A stretch of DNA of 21,255 nt, from the NCBI GenBank assembly GCA_934456295.1, contig CAKSHB010000023.1, positions 1 to 21,255 of the forward strand, written 5' to 3'. This document shows, in pieces, positions 13,949-21,255 of the stretch; position 1 is the first letter of the stretch, and each line of letters begins with the position of its first letter. The stretch is from an uncultured Clostridia bacterium (GTDB taxonomy: Bacteria; Bacillota; Clostridia; UBA1381; UMGS1253). The position numbers and the translations under genes are program-made. A model generated the notes under the pieces. The model ran no database searches and was not told the DNA's origin. It saw only the letters and a program-made list of their open reading frames with translations.

Positions 13949-15221
13949 TATTTTTACCTCCTCCCTCATTAGTTTGGTTTGTAGCATCTTTTATATATTG
14001 TGTACCGGCTAATTCGACCGGGATACTAGCTCCATTTCCTAAAAGCTTATCTCCTCCTTCTTTTGCTTCGAGATCGAGCATAGCTCTAGCCTCATTCGGA
14101 GTATAAATAAAGCCGGCCACGCCTTTACTCAAAGTATCAATTTGAGTAGCGAGATCGGCTCTAAGAATTACGGACACATTAAATTTGAAATGATATCCGT
14201 CATTGAATTCGTGAGGAGACAATAGTTTATAACTAATCTCATCCTCGTATTGTTTGATGATGTATAACAATGTGTCTACGTAGAAACTTAACTGTTGAGC
14301 CTCAGCGGATGCGTAAGATGATTTAGTGTAGTCACCGATCTGATACGGTTTAATACCGAACGCACTCGCAATCTGTAAAGCTGTATACTGTTTTGTTTCG
14401 ATAAATTGATTGTCAGCTAATTTAATATTCAATGGATTAAGGCTAAAGCCAACAGGGATTGGAATAACATTTTCAATGCCCTCGTTTGATAATTCACCTT
14501 TACCATATGCCTCTACCATTCGGACCAACTCATTTACGTTAGCATCGTTAAGTGATCCTGTGTAATTCAGCACCGTTTTAGCTGTAAATCCATTGTTGTA
14601 CATCTTATTAAGCATATTTTGAGATTTAACACCGCCTTGAATTGTGCTTTTTAACTGATCCTGTACGGATATACCGACGATACCGTCAAGTGTGTTACTT
14701 GACTTAAAATGTAATATTTCTTCGGAGCCAAACCTATATAATTTACCTCCACCAGAGTACAAATAATATAAATCCGGCTGATCTGCTAAAATCTTAGCAT
14801 CGTCCCACCATACTTCTACATCTTCACTCGGTAAAATCCACAGCTTCATGTGTCGTCCAGCGCCTTGTATCCAAACATACGCGTTCCCGTAATGATTTCG
14901 GTTACATTCAACTGTCGACCAAAAGCTTGTACTTGTCATATAAGGGTTTGGTCGATCATGTAATAAGCTATAAAGAGGATGTTTACGTGCTGTTTCGACT
15001 CCGTTTTTCTCATTGTATTTAAGCAATTTAAGTGGTAATTTACCAATTGATTCACATAATACTTTCATACAGGCGAAATATGTAGCATCCGCTAGCACTC
15101 TCTCATCAAGATCAGGTTCTATCCCTAAAAATTTATAGAGATTATTTAAAGCAATCGATTTACTTTTATTTGTTGATCGTAAATTCTTAATGGCATGTTG
15201 TAATCTTTTTATAATATTCAT
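13941..15221 (-). CDS. Portal protein, HK97 family
   Basis: 426 residues, normal for this family. Recognisable stretches: YFACMKVLCESIGKLPLKLLKY, HPLYSLLHDRPNPYMTSTSFW, NHYGNAYVWI, GIVGISVQDQLKSTIQGG, and near the C-terminus GVAGFIYTPNEARAMLDLEAKEGGDKLL. Twelve copies would form the DNA-entry vertex and dock the terminase. The start ATGA overlaps the stop of the small Cys-rich gene. Confidence 0.93.
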   Translation of the reverse strand: MNIIKRLQHAIKNLRSTNKSKSIALNNLYKFLGIEPDLDERVLADATYFACMKVLCESIGKLPLKLLKYNEKNGVETARKHPLYSLLHDRPNPYMTSTSFWSTVECNRNHYGNAYVWIQGAGRHMKLWILPSEDVEVWWDDAKILADQPDLYYLYSGGGKLYRFGSEEILHFKSSNTLDGIVGISVQDQLKSTIQGGVKSQNMLNKMYNNGFTAKTVLNYTGSLNDANVNELVRMVEAYGKGELSNEGIENVIPIPVGFSLNPLNIKLADNQFIETKQYTALQIASAFGIKPYQIGDYTKSSYASAEAQQLSFYVDTLLYIIKQYEDEISYKLLSPHEFNDGYHFKFNVSVILRADLATQIDTLSKGVAGFIYTPNEARAMLDLEAKEGGDKLLGNGASIPVELAGTQYIKDATNQTNEGGGKNNV

Positions 15222-15352
15222 TTTTTCATGCCTCCAATCGACCCTTTCGTTGCATTGTACATAGAATATTTAACCTCTGTGCACATACTACCTCCATACC
15301 AAGATTTACATGATCTATTCTTTTTACAAGTTGTACAATTTTTAGGTTCCAT
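15218..15352 (-). CDS. Small Cys-rich protein between terL and portal
   Basis: 44 residues with an excellent ribosome binding site (GGGGAGGTGATAGT before the ATG). Cys6, Cys9, Cys15 and Cys24 (CTTC, RSC, SMC) could bind one metal ion. The stop overlaps the portal start as ATGA, so it is translated within the late operon. Small four-Cys proteins occur at this place in related Clostridia prophages, without an assigned function that I know of. The strong translation signals and coupling make it a real gene despite its size. Confidence 0.75.
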   Translation of the reverse strand: MEPKNCTTCKKNRSCKSWYGGSMCTEVKYSMYNATKGSIGGMKK

Positions 15353-15367
15353 ACTATCACCTCCCCT

Positions 15368-17140
15368 TTAGTTCTTTCTTTTCCAACCAATGGCTTCCAG
15401 GTATTTATCTAACTCAGAATCAACATCTACAACTTCGGAATTTTTGTTTTTTAGCATACACGCATGAGCATCCACGCAACTATCAACCGGATCAATACGC
15501 TTAAATCGCTTCCCTGGTTTTTTATCAACTTTGATCTCGTCAAAGCTATTACGAACTACTCGAGCGTTAAGGAACGACCATGTCAATAATTCATTGTTGG
15601 CGTTATATTCAAAATCTTTTGACTTAACGATCAACTGGATATCGACGGTAGCATCATTTAGAGATTTACAAGACTGTGTAATTACAATAACTGGACACCC
15701 GAACGCCTCGAGATCTGCTAGGATACCATCCGCATTATGTGGATCGATACCAATTCCCAAAAAGGTTAAATTATATTCCTCTTTTACTCGTTCGAGGTCC
15801 TTTATAATAAACTTGTAGTCGTTTTTAAAATCTCCCCATCCTCCTGTTACTGTGATTAATTCCTTACTTACCCATAGATCATAAGGCGCTAAATCAGTTT
15901 CGATATGTTCTTCTAATCGCCCTTTTGGCATGAAAGAATGCGAATAGAAGTAATATCTCTCTTTCTTACCTGATTCACCCTCGTATTCCTCAGGAAATTC
16001 TAAGGAGTAAGTTGTTAAATCTCCACCTGAGGATAAATCCAGTCCCACCCAACAACTACGACCTCTCATATCCTCGAGAGTACGTTTAGATCCGCACTCT
16101 TGCCATTTATTAGCCTGAATAAATTGATCGTCGGTGTTTTGAACCCACATATTTAAAGATTTCGTTAAAAAATCTCTAAGATCCGATCCGCCCATATCCT
16201 TAGCGGTCTGAGCATCCGTTTTAAGGATTTCAAATTTTTCAGGGTTAGATGCGATAAAAGAATTCGCCTTAACCCAGTTTTCAGGGTCCCATATATCATC
16301 TGTAGGGTCCAAACAATAAATATCTATAAAAAAATCCTCAGCGGTACTAAGTCCGCGGAGGATCTTGATAGCGTAATCATCCATTTCTTTACAGAAACTA
16401 TTTAAATTATCGCCTCGCGTTGTGATCATCGATACAAGAGTCTCATCTAATGATCTTGTACCGTTATACAACGCTTTATATATTTTGTTGTCTTTATGCT
16501 GGTGAATCTCATCGATCGAGGCGTATATACTACGAAAACCATCCTCTAAACCAGCTTCACGACTTAAAGCTTCAATTGTACAATTGGTTTCTAAAGCATC
16601 AATCGTGGATTTATAGTCTTTAACATCGAAATACTCGCCTAAGTCAGGATCGATCGTAATAAATTTACTCATTTCTTCCCAGGCTAGGCGAGCCTGTCTT
16701 TTTTTAGTTGCTACTGTAAAGAGTTTTCCATAATAATAACCACCGAAACCAGCGATATAAGTACCCATAATACCGTTCTCGAATGTTTTACCATTTTGTC
16801 TCGCCATAGATTTATACCTACGACGAAAACGTCTTTTATTATTAGATACTTTAAACCAGCCGAACGTACACCCTAGATCAAACGCTTGTGAATCCAATAA
16901 CTTAACCGGTTTAGGTGCGTCACCCTCCGCAATTGTAAGAGTCTCGGCATATTCAATAATTTCAAGTGCTTTATTGGGATCATAATAATATGGAAAATCG
17001 GCACTCTTTTGTCGTTTGAGGTCGTCTAGGTGTCGTTTACAAGCTAATATGTGTAATTCCCCAGCTACAACCTTACCGGATACGACTTTATTAGCATACT
17101 CTGTAACTCGATCATAAATCGGAGCGTATCCGTTACTCAT
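15368..17140 (-). CDS. terL: Terminase large subunit
   Basis: 590 residues. The N-terminal ATPase has a Walker A-like MARQNGKT (112-119) after the basic stretch NKRRFRRRYK, and Walker B YASIDEIH (206-213) with Asp210 and Glu211. The C-terminal nuclease shows the three expected acidic residues: Asp368 (VGLDLSSGGD), Asp466 (GIGIDPHNAD) and Asp557 (DSCVDAHA). It pumps DNA through the portal and cuts it into genome units. The start overlaps the terS stop by one base (TAATG). Confidence 0.95.
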   Translation of the reverse strand: MSNGYAPIYDRVTEYANKVVSGKVVAGELHILACKRHLDDLKRQKSADFPYYYDPNKALEIIEYAETLTIAEGDAPKPVKLLDSQAFDLGCTFGWFKVSNNKRRFRRRYKSMARQNGKTFENGIMGTYIAGFGGYYYGKLFTVATKKRQARLAWEEMSKFITIDPDLGEYFDVKDYKSTIDALETNCTIEALSREAGLEDGFRSIYASIDEIHQHKDNKIYKALYNGTRSLDETLVSMITTRGDNLNSFCKEMDDYAIKILRGLSTAEDFFIDIYCLDPTDDIWDPENWVKANSFIASNPEKFEILKTDAQTAKDMGGSDLRDFLTKSLNMWVQNTDDQFIQANKWQECGSKRTLEDMRGRSCWVGLDLSSGGDLTTYSLEFPEEYEGESGKKERYYFYSHSFMPKGRLEEHIETDLAPYDLWVSKELITVTGGWGDFKNDYKFIIKDLERVKEEYNLTFLGIGIDPHNADGILADLEAFGCPVIVITQSCKSLNDATVDIQLIVKSKDFEYNANNELLTWSFLNARVVRNSFDEIKVDKKPGKRFKRIDPVDSCVDAHACMLKNKNSEVVDVDSELDKYLEAIGWKRKN

Positions 17141-17613
17141 TATCCGGATCTCTTTTCGAATTTTTTAAATTTATTCTGTTTAGGAGTTTCCTTTTTGGTT
17201 TCCGGTACAACCAATTTGCAACGACTTGATATAGATAATCCTAAGTCATTAGCCGATGATCGACACTGTTTATAATATCTTTCCTGAATTTTTGACCAGG
17301 ATTCAAACTTGTAAGGGTCTAATCTAACATCTTTTTTCCTCATTTGCTTAACTGCATTAACGTAAAAATCATTAGCTACAATGTAACGAGCTAGAGCGTC
17401 CACATCAGTTTCACCCATGATTTTGAGTTTTTCAAGTTGATCAGCAATCTTATAAAACTCATCTTTTTGTTTTTTTGTTAAGTAATCAGGAGCGATAATA
17501 TTGTCAGTGATCGGTTTTATTTCCTTGTTCTGGCGTTCCTGAATCTCAGCTTTTGTTAAATGCTTCGATCCTCTAGCCTGTATTAATTCAATAGGTATTC
17601 TTTGTCCGGCCAT
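17140..17613 (-). CDS. terS: Terminase small subunit, P27 family
   Basis: 157 residues from the ATG preceded by AGAAAGGAGTGGTAAT; an earlier in-frame ATG at 17637 lies within the -35 box of an opposing promoter and has no comparable site. The sequence matches P27-type small subunits: IPIELIQARGSKHLTKAEIQER, then APDYLTKKQKDEFYKIADQLEKLKIMGETDVDALARYI, and a C-terminal SSANDLGLSISSRCKLVVPE followed by a Lys-rich tail. It recognises phage DNA for packaging, and its recognition site often lies close upstream. It is the first gene of the leftward head-tail operon. Confidence 0.9.
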   Translation of the reverse strand: MAGQRIPIELIQARGSKHLTKAEIQERQNKEIKPITDNIIAPDYLTKKQKDEFYKIADQLEKLKIMGETDVDALARYIVANDFYVNAVKQMRKKDVRLDPYKFESWSKIQERYYKQCRSSANDLGLSISSRCKLVVPETKKETPKQNKFKKFEKRSG

Positions 17614-17630
17614 ATTACCACTCCTTTCTC

Positions 17631-17659
17631 TTGACATTGTTGTAAAAAATTGTTATAAT
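17631..17659 (+). promoter_or_regulatory. Consensus sigma-A promoter pointing away from terS
   Basis: TTGACA (17631-17636), exactly 17 bases, TATAAT (17654-17659): a perfect consensus on the + strand, while the neighbouring genes are on the - strand. Transcription would start near 17665-17667 and enter the hairpin region described next. No rightward protein-coding frame follows. Confidence 0.8.
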
Positions 17660-17665
17660 TTCAAG

Positions 17666-17764
17666 GAAGTTTCAAATAGAAACTTTTTTTCATACTCGAT
17701 GTAGAAATTAACCCTATACATCGAATTTCTTCAAAAGGATGTTTTTTTGAACGTCCTTTTTTTT
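17666..17764 (+). ncRNA. Candidate ~100-nt small RNA upstream of terS
   Basis: Bounded by the consensus promoter on the left and an intrinsic terminator on the right. Predicted structure: hairpin 1, AAGTTTC/GAAACTT (17667-17673 with 17679-17685) followed by T's to 17690, itself terminator-like; hairpin 2, TCGATGTA/TACATCGA (17696-17703 with 17717-17724), 8 bp with a 13-base loop; hairpin 3, the terminator. Within hairpin 2, AGAAATT (17703-17709) could instead pair with AATTTCT (17724-17730). No known RNA family was recognised. It may be a regulator, a packaging-related RNA, or merely a very short aborted transcript if hairpin 1 stops polymerase. Confidence 0.5.
17733..17764 (+). terminator. 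Intrinsic terminator of the candidate small RNA
   Basis: AAAAGGATGTT (17733-17743) pairs with AACGTCCTTTT (17750-17760): 11 bp with one G-T wobble and a 6-base loop, running into T's through 17764. On the - strand there is no T-run after the stem, so it mainly serves rightward transcription. Confidence 0.85.
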
Positions 17765-17780
17765 GTTGCGTAAAATCATA

Positions 17781-17825
17781 TAACGTTAATCTGCATTTAG
17801 TTAACTAATGCCTGCTTTAGTTAAC
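17781..17825. repeat. GTTAAC tandem direct repeat at the fibre gene end
   Basis: CTGCATTTAGTTAAC (17791-17805) recurs as CTGCTTTAGTTAAC (17812-17825), one base shorter, so the copies start 21 bp apart; the second includes the stop codon of the fibre gene. A further palindrome TAACGTTA lies at 17781-17788. The cluster is about 170-210 bases upstream of terS, a place where terminase recognition (cos/pac) sites are often found. That role is an inference. Confidence 0.45.
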
Positions 17826-20800
17826 CATTTAATTCTTCCATTTTAGTATCAACGTATGGCAATCTCGCTTCTATATATTCTTCGATTTGTTTTAAATGGT
17901 CTACGTTTTTTTGAGGAACACCTGTATTAGTTTTTATATCATTTAAATAGTCTTTGGATGTAATAGAGTTCATAAATTTTTCAAATTCGAATTTGATGTT
18001 ATCTAAACTCAAAACGTCTTCTCTTAATTCAGTATACCGTTCGTAAATTTCAGTCTTAAAATTATCTTTTAATTTATTAAATAATTCATTACCATTTGTT
18101 CCGCTCGGTCCATCGACTACAGACTGATAATCTTCTTGACATCTATAATCCGTACTAACAAATTTACTTCCATTCCAGTACAATCCAAATGTTGAATCCA
18201 TATCATAAGCCATCATACTCCAATGTATTCCGTCATACGTTGCAAGTAACTGGTTTTTACCAAATCCATCTAAATGGCAAATTACATAACCAAAAATATA
18301 ATAATCAATTAATGATGCCGCATCAAAATAATTAGATAATCCAGATTTAAAATCTGCACCAGTATTATTTGTGACGAAATTATATGCTGTTTTAAAACTG
18401 GTTTGAATTTCTGTAGGTAATTCATCTGGAAATTCTGCGGACCATCCGTTTAAAGGATTACTAGATGCTCTAAAACAGCCTTCAACATAGTTTTCACTTC
18501 CCAGTACAGCTTGTGTTGAAATGCTATCATCCATTCCAAACATCCATTTATCTTTCGGGATATTCAATGTGTATAATCCTAAATATGTATCATTCAAGTA
18601 TACAATTATAGGCATTCCGTCAATAGCTCCATTATTTGGGGTATCTTTTACATTTGTATAACTATATGTACCCCTACTATTCACAATTTGTGACCATAAT
18701 CTCGCTGAAACTATGTTCCTAGCATGAGAATGATCAATATAATTTGCTTTTAACACATACTTATTTTGTTTCCCCCAACCGAAATCTAATGATTGTTTAC
18801 ATTTCTTATTTTTGTCACAATAAAGTTTAATCGTATAATTTTTCTTAGGATATGACAAACTACTATCTCCCTGCCATTTAATAGCATTATATCCACGTTT
18901 TATCGTAGTTCCATCGACGTATTTAAACCTTACAAATTTTTCATTTACCTTAGACATGTCCGTTACGTCTCCGCTCATGTATAATGTAGGCAAAGATTTT
19001 ACGGGCGTAACCAATTCTTTATCATTGCCATCCTCATCATACACAACCTCCAAATACTCGGTATCTTTATGAGTTGCTAACATATCAAATCTGACGTATT
19101 GACAATTATCAGGTGTTGTAAATTCAATTTCGCCTACTTGAAGTTGGATACCACTAATAAATGTTTTTCTATAATCATAAAATGCAACATCTTGTTTGTT
19201 AACCGAGCCTGAACTTTTTGGATTTTTAGTGTATTTAGTATTTGGACGTACTATAATAAATCCAGTTGATTGGTCCTTCGCCGATCCACTTACATTTCCG
19301 TCAGTCGAAGAAACCCATCCGTTATATGTATTATCTGATGTAGGACTCCAAACAATTTTCTGCGTCTTTATAGAACTCTCTTTAATATACGATTTATTTA
19401 GATAATAATTTTTGCTATATATAACCTTTTTTGGATAATCTGTTGCAACATATATAATGTCCATATATTTTTCGTTTGCGTCAATCCTCATATAACTACA
19501 ATTTTCAGGAGTTGTAAATGTACGTTGTGGAGATACTTTTTCTTTATCCACATAGCCCTGTTCCATATTGGTTAATTGAATAAATTGTATAGGAGTTTTG
19601 TCTGAATCGTATAATTTAATTCCTTCGTGAATTTTATTTTCTTCCCTATTTATGTAATATATTTTATTAGGTTCAACTTTAATAAAGCTACTTGTATATG
19701 TACCATTCTGTGGTACTAAGGTATCATTGTTAACTGTTGCAGAAAGATAACCTGGAGATAAATTACGATCATTTGACATTTTATAAATTAACAAACTTTC
19801 GTCTATTATATCAGTGCCTGTTACTCCTTCCTCGACGATTAGATATTTGTTTTTTAATTTAGACAAATCCACGCTATCATCGTCTAATTCTGTTAATACA
19901 TCTTGCCAAACAAATTCTCCATTTTCGTCTTTTGTTAGAACTTGCCCCGGGGTACCATCTACACTTGGTTTGCTAATTTTAGATTCCTTTAGTTGACTAA
20001 TTTCATTCATGTTTTGCTGAATTTGTGAGATATTTTCGTCAAGGTTAGAATCATCTAATTCTTTTTTTAGATCGTTAATCTGTCCTCTAACAGCATCACC
20101 CGCTGTAGGATATGTAGTACCATTAGCGCCGGTTCTTATATCCTTTAATTCTGCTGAACTTATATCTGTCGCAGTGTCTTTATATGCTATTGTTACAACT
20201 GCCATAAAAACATACTGCCCAACAACACTACTTGATCCCGAATATACAGTTATAACATATTCATCGTTTGTTGACTCTACATTATAACTTGACGGGATAC
20301 TTGCGCCATTTATTGCTACTCCATCTAATGCTTTAGCAATAACATTAGCATTTATAACTGTAGGTGACTTATCCTTTATACTTTTCAGTGTTTCATTGTC
20401 TTTGCTACTAATTTTAAATGTAAGGTCGCTGGCGCTGTTGTTTCTAATAGTTGCCGAATGTACTGTTACTAGTTTTGTTGTATTTACAGTACCTGTTAGT
20501 ATAGTATCGATTCTTCCATTCAATGTTTTATTATCATTTTTTAATTCAGCTTTAACTTTGTCCGTGTAAGTTTTATTACTGTTAATCTCTTTTTCTAAAT
20601 CAGCTTTTATACTTTCAGCAGTAGATAGTGGTACATTGTCGGTAAATAAATAATCAGATGGTTTTTTTCGTCTGTTAACAGGTATAATCATTTTTTCAAA
20701 TGCTTTGTACTGTCCACCGGTTTCACTGCATAGATCAACATTTAAGTTTTTACCAAACTGTAATATAGCATTAGGTACATCACAGGTAATTACTCCGTCA

Positions 20801-20970
20801 GATAGTTTGGATTGTACGATTATAGATTCATACATTCCAAAACAAGAAAATGCTAAGACAGGAGCTACATCTATATCTAAACCACTGATAGTAAGTTTCT
20901 GATTAAGATCCCACTGGCTGACAGAATCAGTCGTGTATGATCCATAACTTTTAAATTCTGCTTTAATCAT
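17821..20970 (-). CDS. Baseplate/tail fibre protein with C-terminal CotH-type kinase domain
   Basis: 1049 residues, starting at the ATG after TTTAGGAGGAAGATTATA; the frame stays open upstream into another gene. Residues 1-105 (MIKAEFKSYGSYTTDSVSQWDLNQKL ... AFEKMIIPVNRRKKPSDYLF) resemble the BppU-type baseplate N-terminus. Coiled coils lie at about 115-155 and 295-335, and PGQVLTKDENGEFVWQDV (341-358) is a common fibre element. Two related beta modules span about 400-510 and 545-645, each with TTPENCSYMRID- or TTPDNCQYVRFD-type ends. Residues about 660-1045 match CotH kinases: WQGDSSLSYPKKNYTIKLY (699-717), LKANYIDHSHARNIVSARLW, YLNDTYLGLYTLNIP, HLDGFGKNQ (Asp901) and YDMDSTFG (Asp923, Asp925). 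CotH proteins phosphorylate proteins using an atypical kinase fold. Its place upstream of terS, at the prophage edge, is unusual. Confidence 0.85.
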   Translation of the reverse strand: MIKAEFKSYGSYTTDSVSQWDLNQKLTISGLDIDVAPVLAFSCFGMYESIIVQSKLSDGVITCDVPNAILQFGKNLNVDLCSETGGQYKAFEKMIIPVNRRKKPSDYLFTDNVPLSTAESIKADLEKEINSNKTYTDKVKAELKNDNKTLNGRIDTILTGTVNTTKLVTVHSATIRNNSASDLTFKISSKDNETLKSIKDKSPTVINANVIAKALDGVAINGASIPSSYNVESTNDEYVITVYSGSSSVVGQYVFMAVVTIAYKDTATDISSAELKDIRTGANGTTYPTAGDAVRGQINDLKKELDDSNLDENISQIQQNMNEISQLKESKISKPSVDGTPGQVLTKDENGEFVWQDVLTELDDDSVDLSKLKNKYLIVEEGVTGTDIIDESLLIYKMSNDRNLSPGYLSATVNNDTLVPQNGTYTSSFIKVEPNKIYYINREENKIHEGIKLYDSDKTPIQFIQLTNMEQGYVDKEKVSPQRTFTTPENCSYMRIDANEKYMDIIYVATDYPKKVIYSKNYYLNKSYIKESSIKTQKIVWSPTSDNTYNGWVSSTDGNVSGSAKDQSTGFIIVRPNTKYTKNPKSSGSVNKQDVAFYDYRKTFISGIQLQVGEIEFTTPDNCQYVRFDMLATHKDTEYLEVVYDEDGNDKELVTPVKSLPTLYMSGDVTDMSKVNEKFVRFKYVDGTTIKRGYNAIKWQGDSSLSYPKKNYTIKLYCDKNKKCKQSLDFGWGKQNKYVLKANYIDHSHARNIVSARLWSQIVNSRGTYSYTNVKDTPNNGAIDGMPIIVYLNDTYLGLYTLNIPKDKWMFGMDDSISTQAVLGSENYVEGCFRASSNPLNGWSAEFPDELPTEIQTSFKTAYNFVTNNTGADFKSGLSNYFDAASLIDYYIFGYVICHLDGFGKNQLLATYDGIHWSMMAYDMDSTFGLYWNGSKFVSTDYRCQEDYQSVVDGPSGTNGNELFNKLKDNFKTEIYERYTELREDVLSLDNIKFEFEKFMNSITSKDYLNDIKTNTGVPQKNVDHLKQIEEYIEARLPYVDTKMEELNG

Positions 20971-21255
20971 TATAATCTTCCTCCTAAATTTTCTCGTGGT
21001 GTAGAATTTATATGCGAAAACATTAAATTTAACTTTTCTTGTGCAAACCACTACGCCTGCTGCGCAGATGACTGCGATTACAGCTGCTGCTGGCATAGCG
21101 GCACCTGTTTTTGGAGATGTAACTGCAGATGTATCAGCCTCTAACTGAACAATAGCGATTGGAGAAAGGCTGGTAAATGTAGCTGTTACAGTTCCGTTTC
21201 CTGTTGTAGCGCTGATGTTCTCCCAAGCTGTTCCATTGTAGTGAAGGATCATTAC
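20971..21255 (-). CDS. 3' end of a host SPKTG-anchored surface protein gene, read in frame into the fibre gene
   Basis: The gene starts beyond the right edge. The visible residues read VMILHYNGTAWENISAT ... VTATFTSLSPIAIVQLEAD, typical of the last beta domain of Lachnospiraceae surface proteins. Then come the sorting motif SPKTG (codons at 21117-21103), a hydrophobic helix AAAVIAVICAAGVVVC and the basic TRKVK ending at 21028, where such proteins normally stop within a few residues. Here no stop occurs; about 19 further codons lead straight into the fibre start at 20970. Base composition changes from fairly G+C-rich right of about 21040 to A+T-rich left of it. I infer that a prophage junction lies between about 20971 and 21030 and removed the native stop. 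Confidence 0.7.

Noticed and set aside
17614..17637. Alternative terS start eight codons upstream at 17637
   Set aside because: No ribosome binding site before it; AGAAAGGAG lies correctly before the ATG at 17613, inside this would-be extension.
17821..20970. Diversity-generating retroelement target in the fibre gene
   Set aside because: No reverse transcriptase, template repeat or adenine-biased variable copy is visible in the window.
17821..21252. A single 1143-codon gene starting at 21252
   Set aside because: The first part is the C-terminal end of a surface protein with a sorting signal, and a strong ribosome binding site precedes the internal ATG at 20970. Two genes joined by an open junction is the better reading.

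Overview
The window is most of the late region of an integrated siphovirus-type prophage in a low-G+C Firmicute, most likely a gut Clostridia/Lachnospiraceae member. This rests on A+T-rich, strongly Shine-Dalgarno-led genes, an HK97/P27-type head module, a TP901-type tape measure, Lachnospiraceae-style tail and lysis proteins, and an SPKTG-type surface-protein anchor at the right edge. I could not search databases, so family names come from recognising motifs and gene order.

Layout. 1-292 (+) is the 3' end of a large serine recombinase. 293-2666 (+) holds a membrane-anchored HIRAN protein, a 57-residue AT-hook/ribbon-helix-helix regulator behind a good promoter with a palindrome inside it, a Rha-type antirepressor whose ribosome binding site lies in an inverted repeat, and a zinc-ribbon protein. 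A strong bidirectional terminator (2670-2703) separates these from the late operon, which is read leftwards. From right to left the late operon runs: terS, terL, a 44-residue Cys-rich protein, portal, prohead protease (with a Cys/His insertion), major capsid, two head-tail connectors, a gp10-like protein, a tail terminator candidate, major tail protein, an internal terminator, tail assembly chaperone with a canonical -1 frameshift (A AAA AAC) into a gpGT extension, tape measure, Dit, Tal, a small membrane protein, an r1t-type holin and a Cys-peptidase/SH3 endolysin.

17614-17820 is a short non-coding island. It holds a consensus promoter pointing right (TTGACA-17-TATAAT), three hairpins, the last a textbook terminator, and a tandem repeat at the end of the next gene. 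I read it as a candidate small RNA and/or packaging-site region. 17821-20970 (-) encodes a 1049-residue baseplate/fibre protein: BppU-like N-terminus, coiled coils, two related beta modules and a C-terminal CotH-type kinase domain, which is an unusual tail domain. It lies upstream of terS, outside the usual tail block. Directly upstream and in frame, without a stop, is the 3' end of a more G+C-rich surface-protein gene with an SPKTG sorting signal. I infer that the prophage boundary lies between about 20971 and 21030 and that the host gene's transcription could enter the fibre gene in the lysogen.

No replication genes, CI-like repressor, tRNA, IS element, CRISPR array or reverse transcriptase is visible. 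No gene-free stretch exceeds about 210 bases. The most interesting items are the CotH-kinase fibre at a host/phage read-through junction, the promoter-hairpin-terminator cassette before terS, the mutually exclusive hairpins ahead of the antirepressor, and the membrane-anchored HIRAN protein behind an 18-bp direct repeat.
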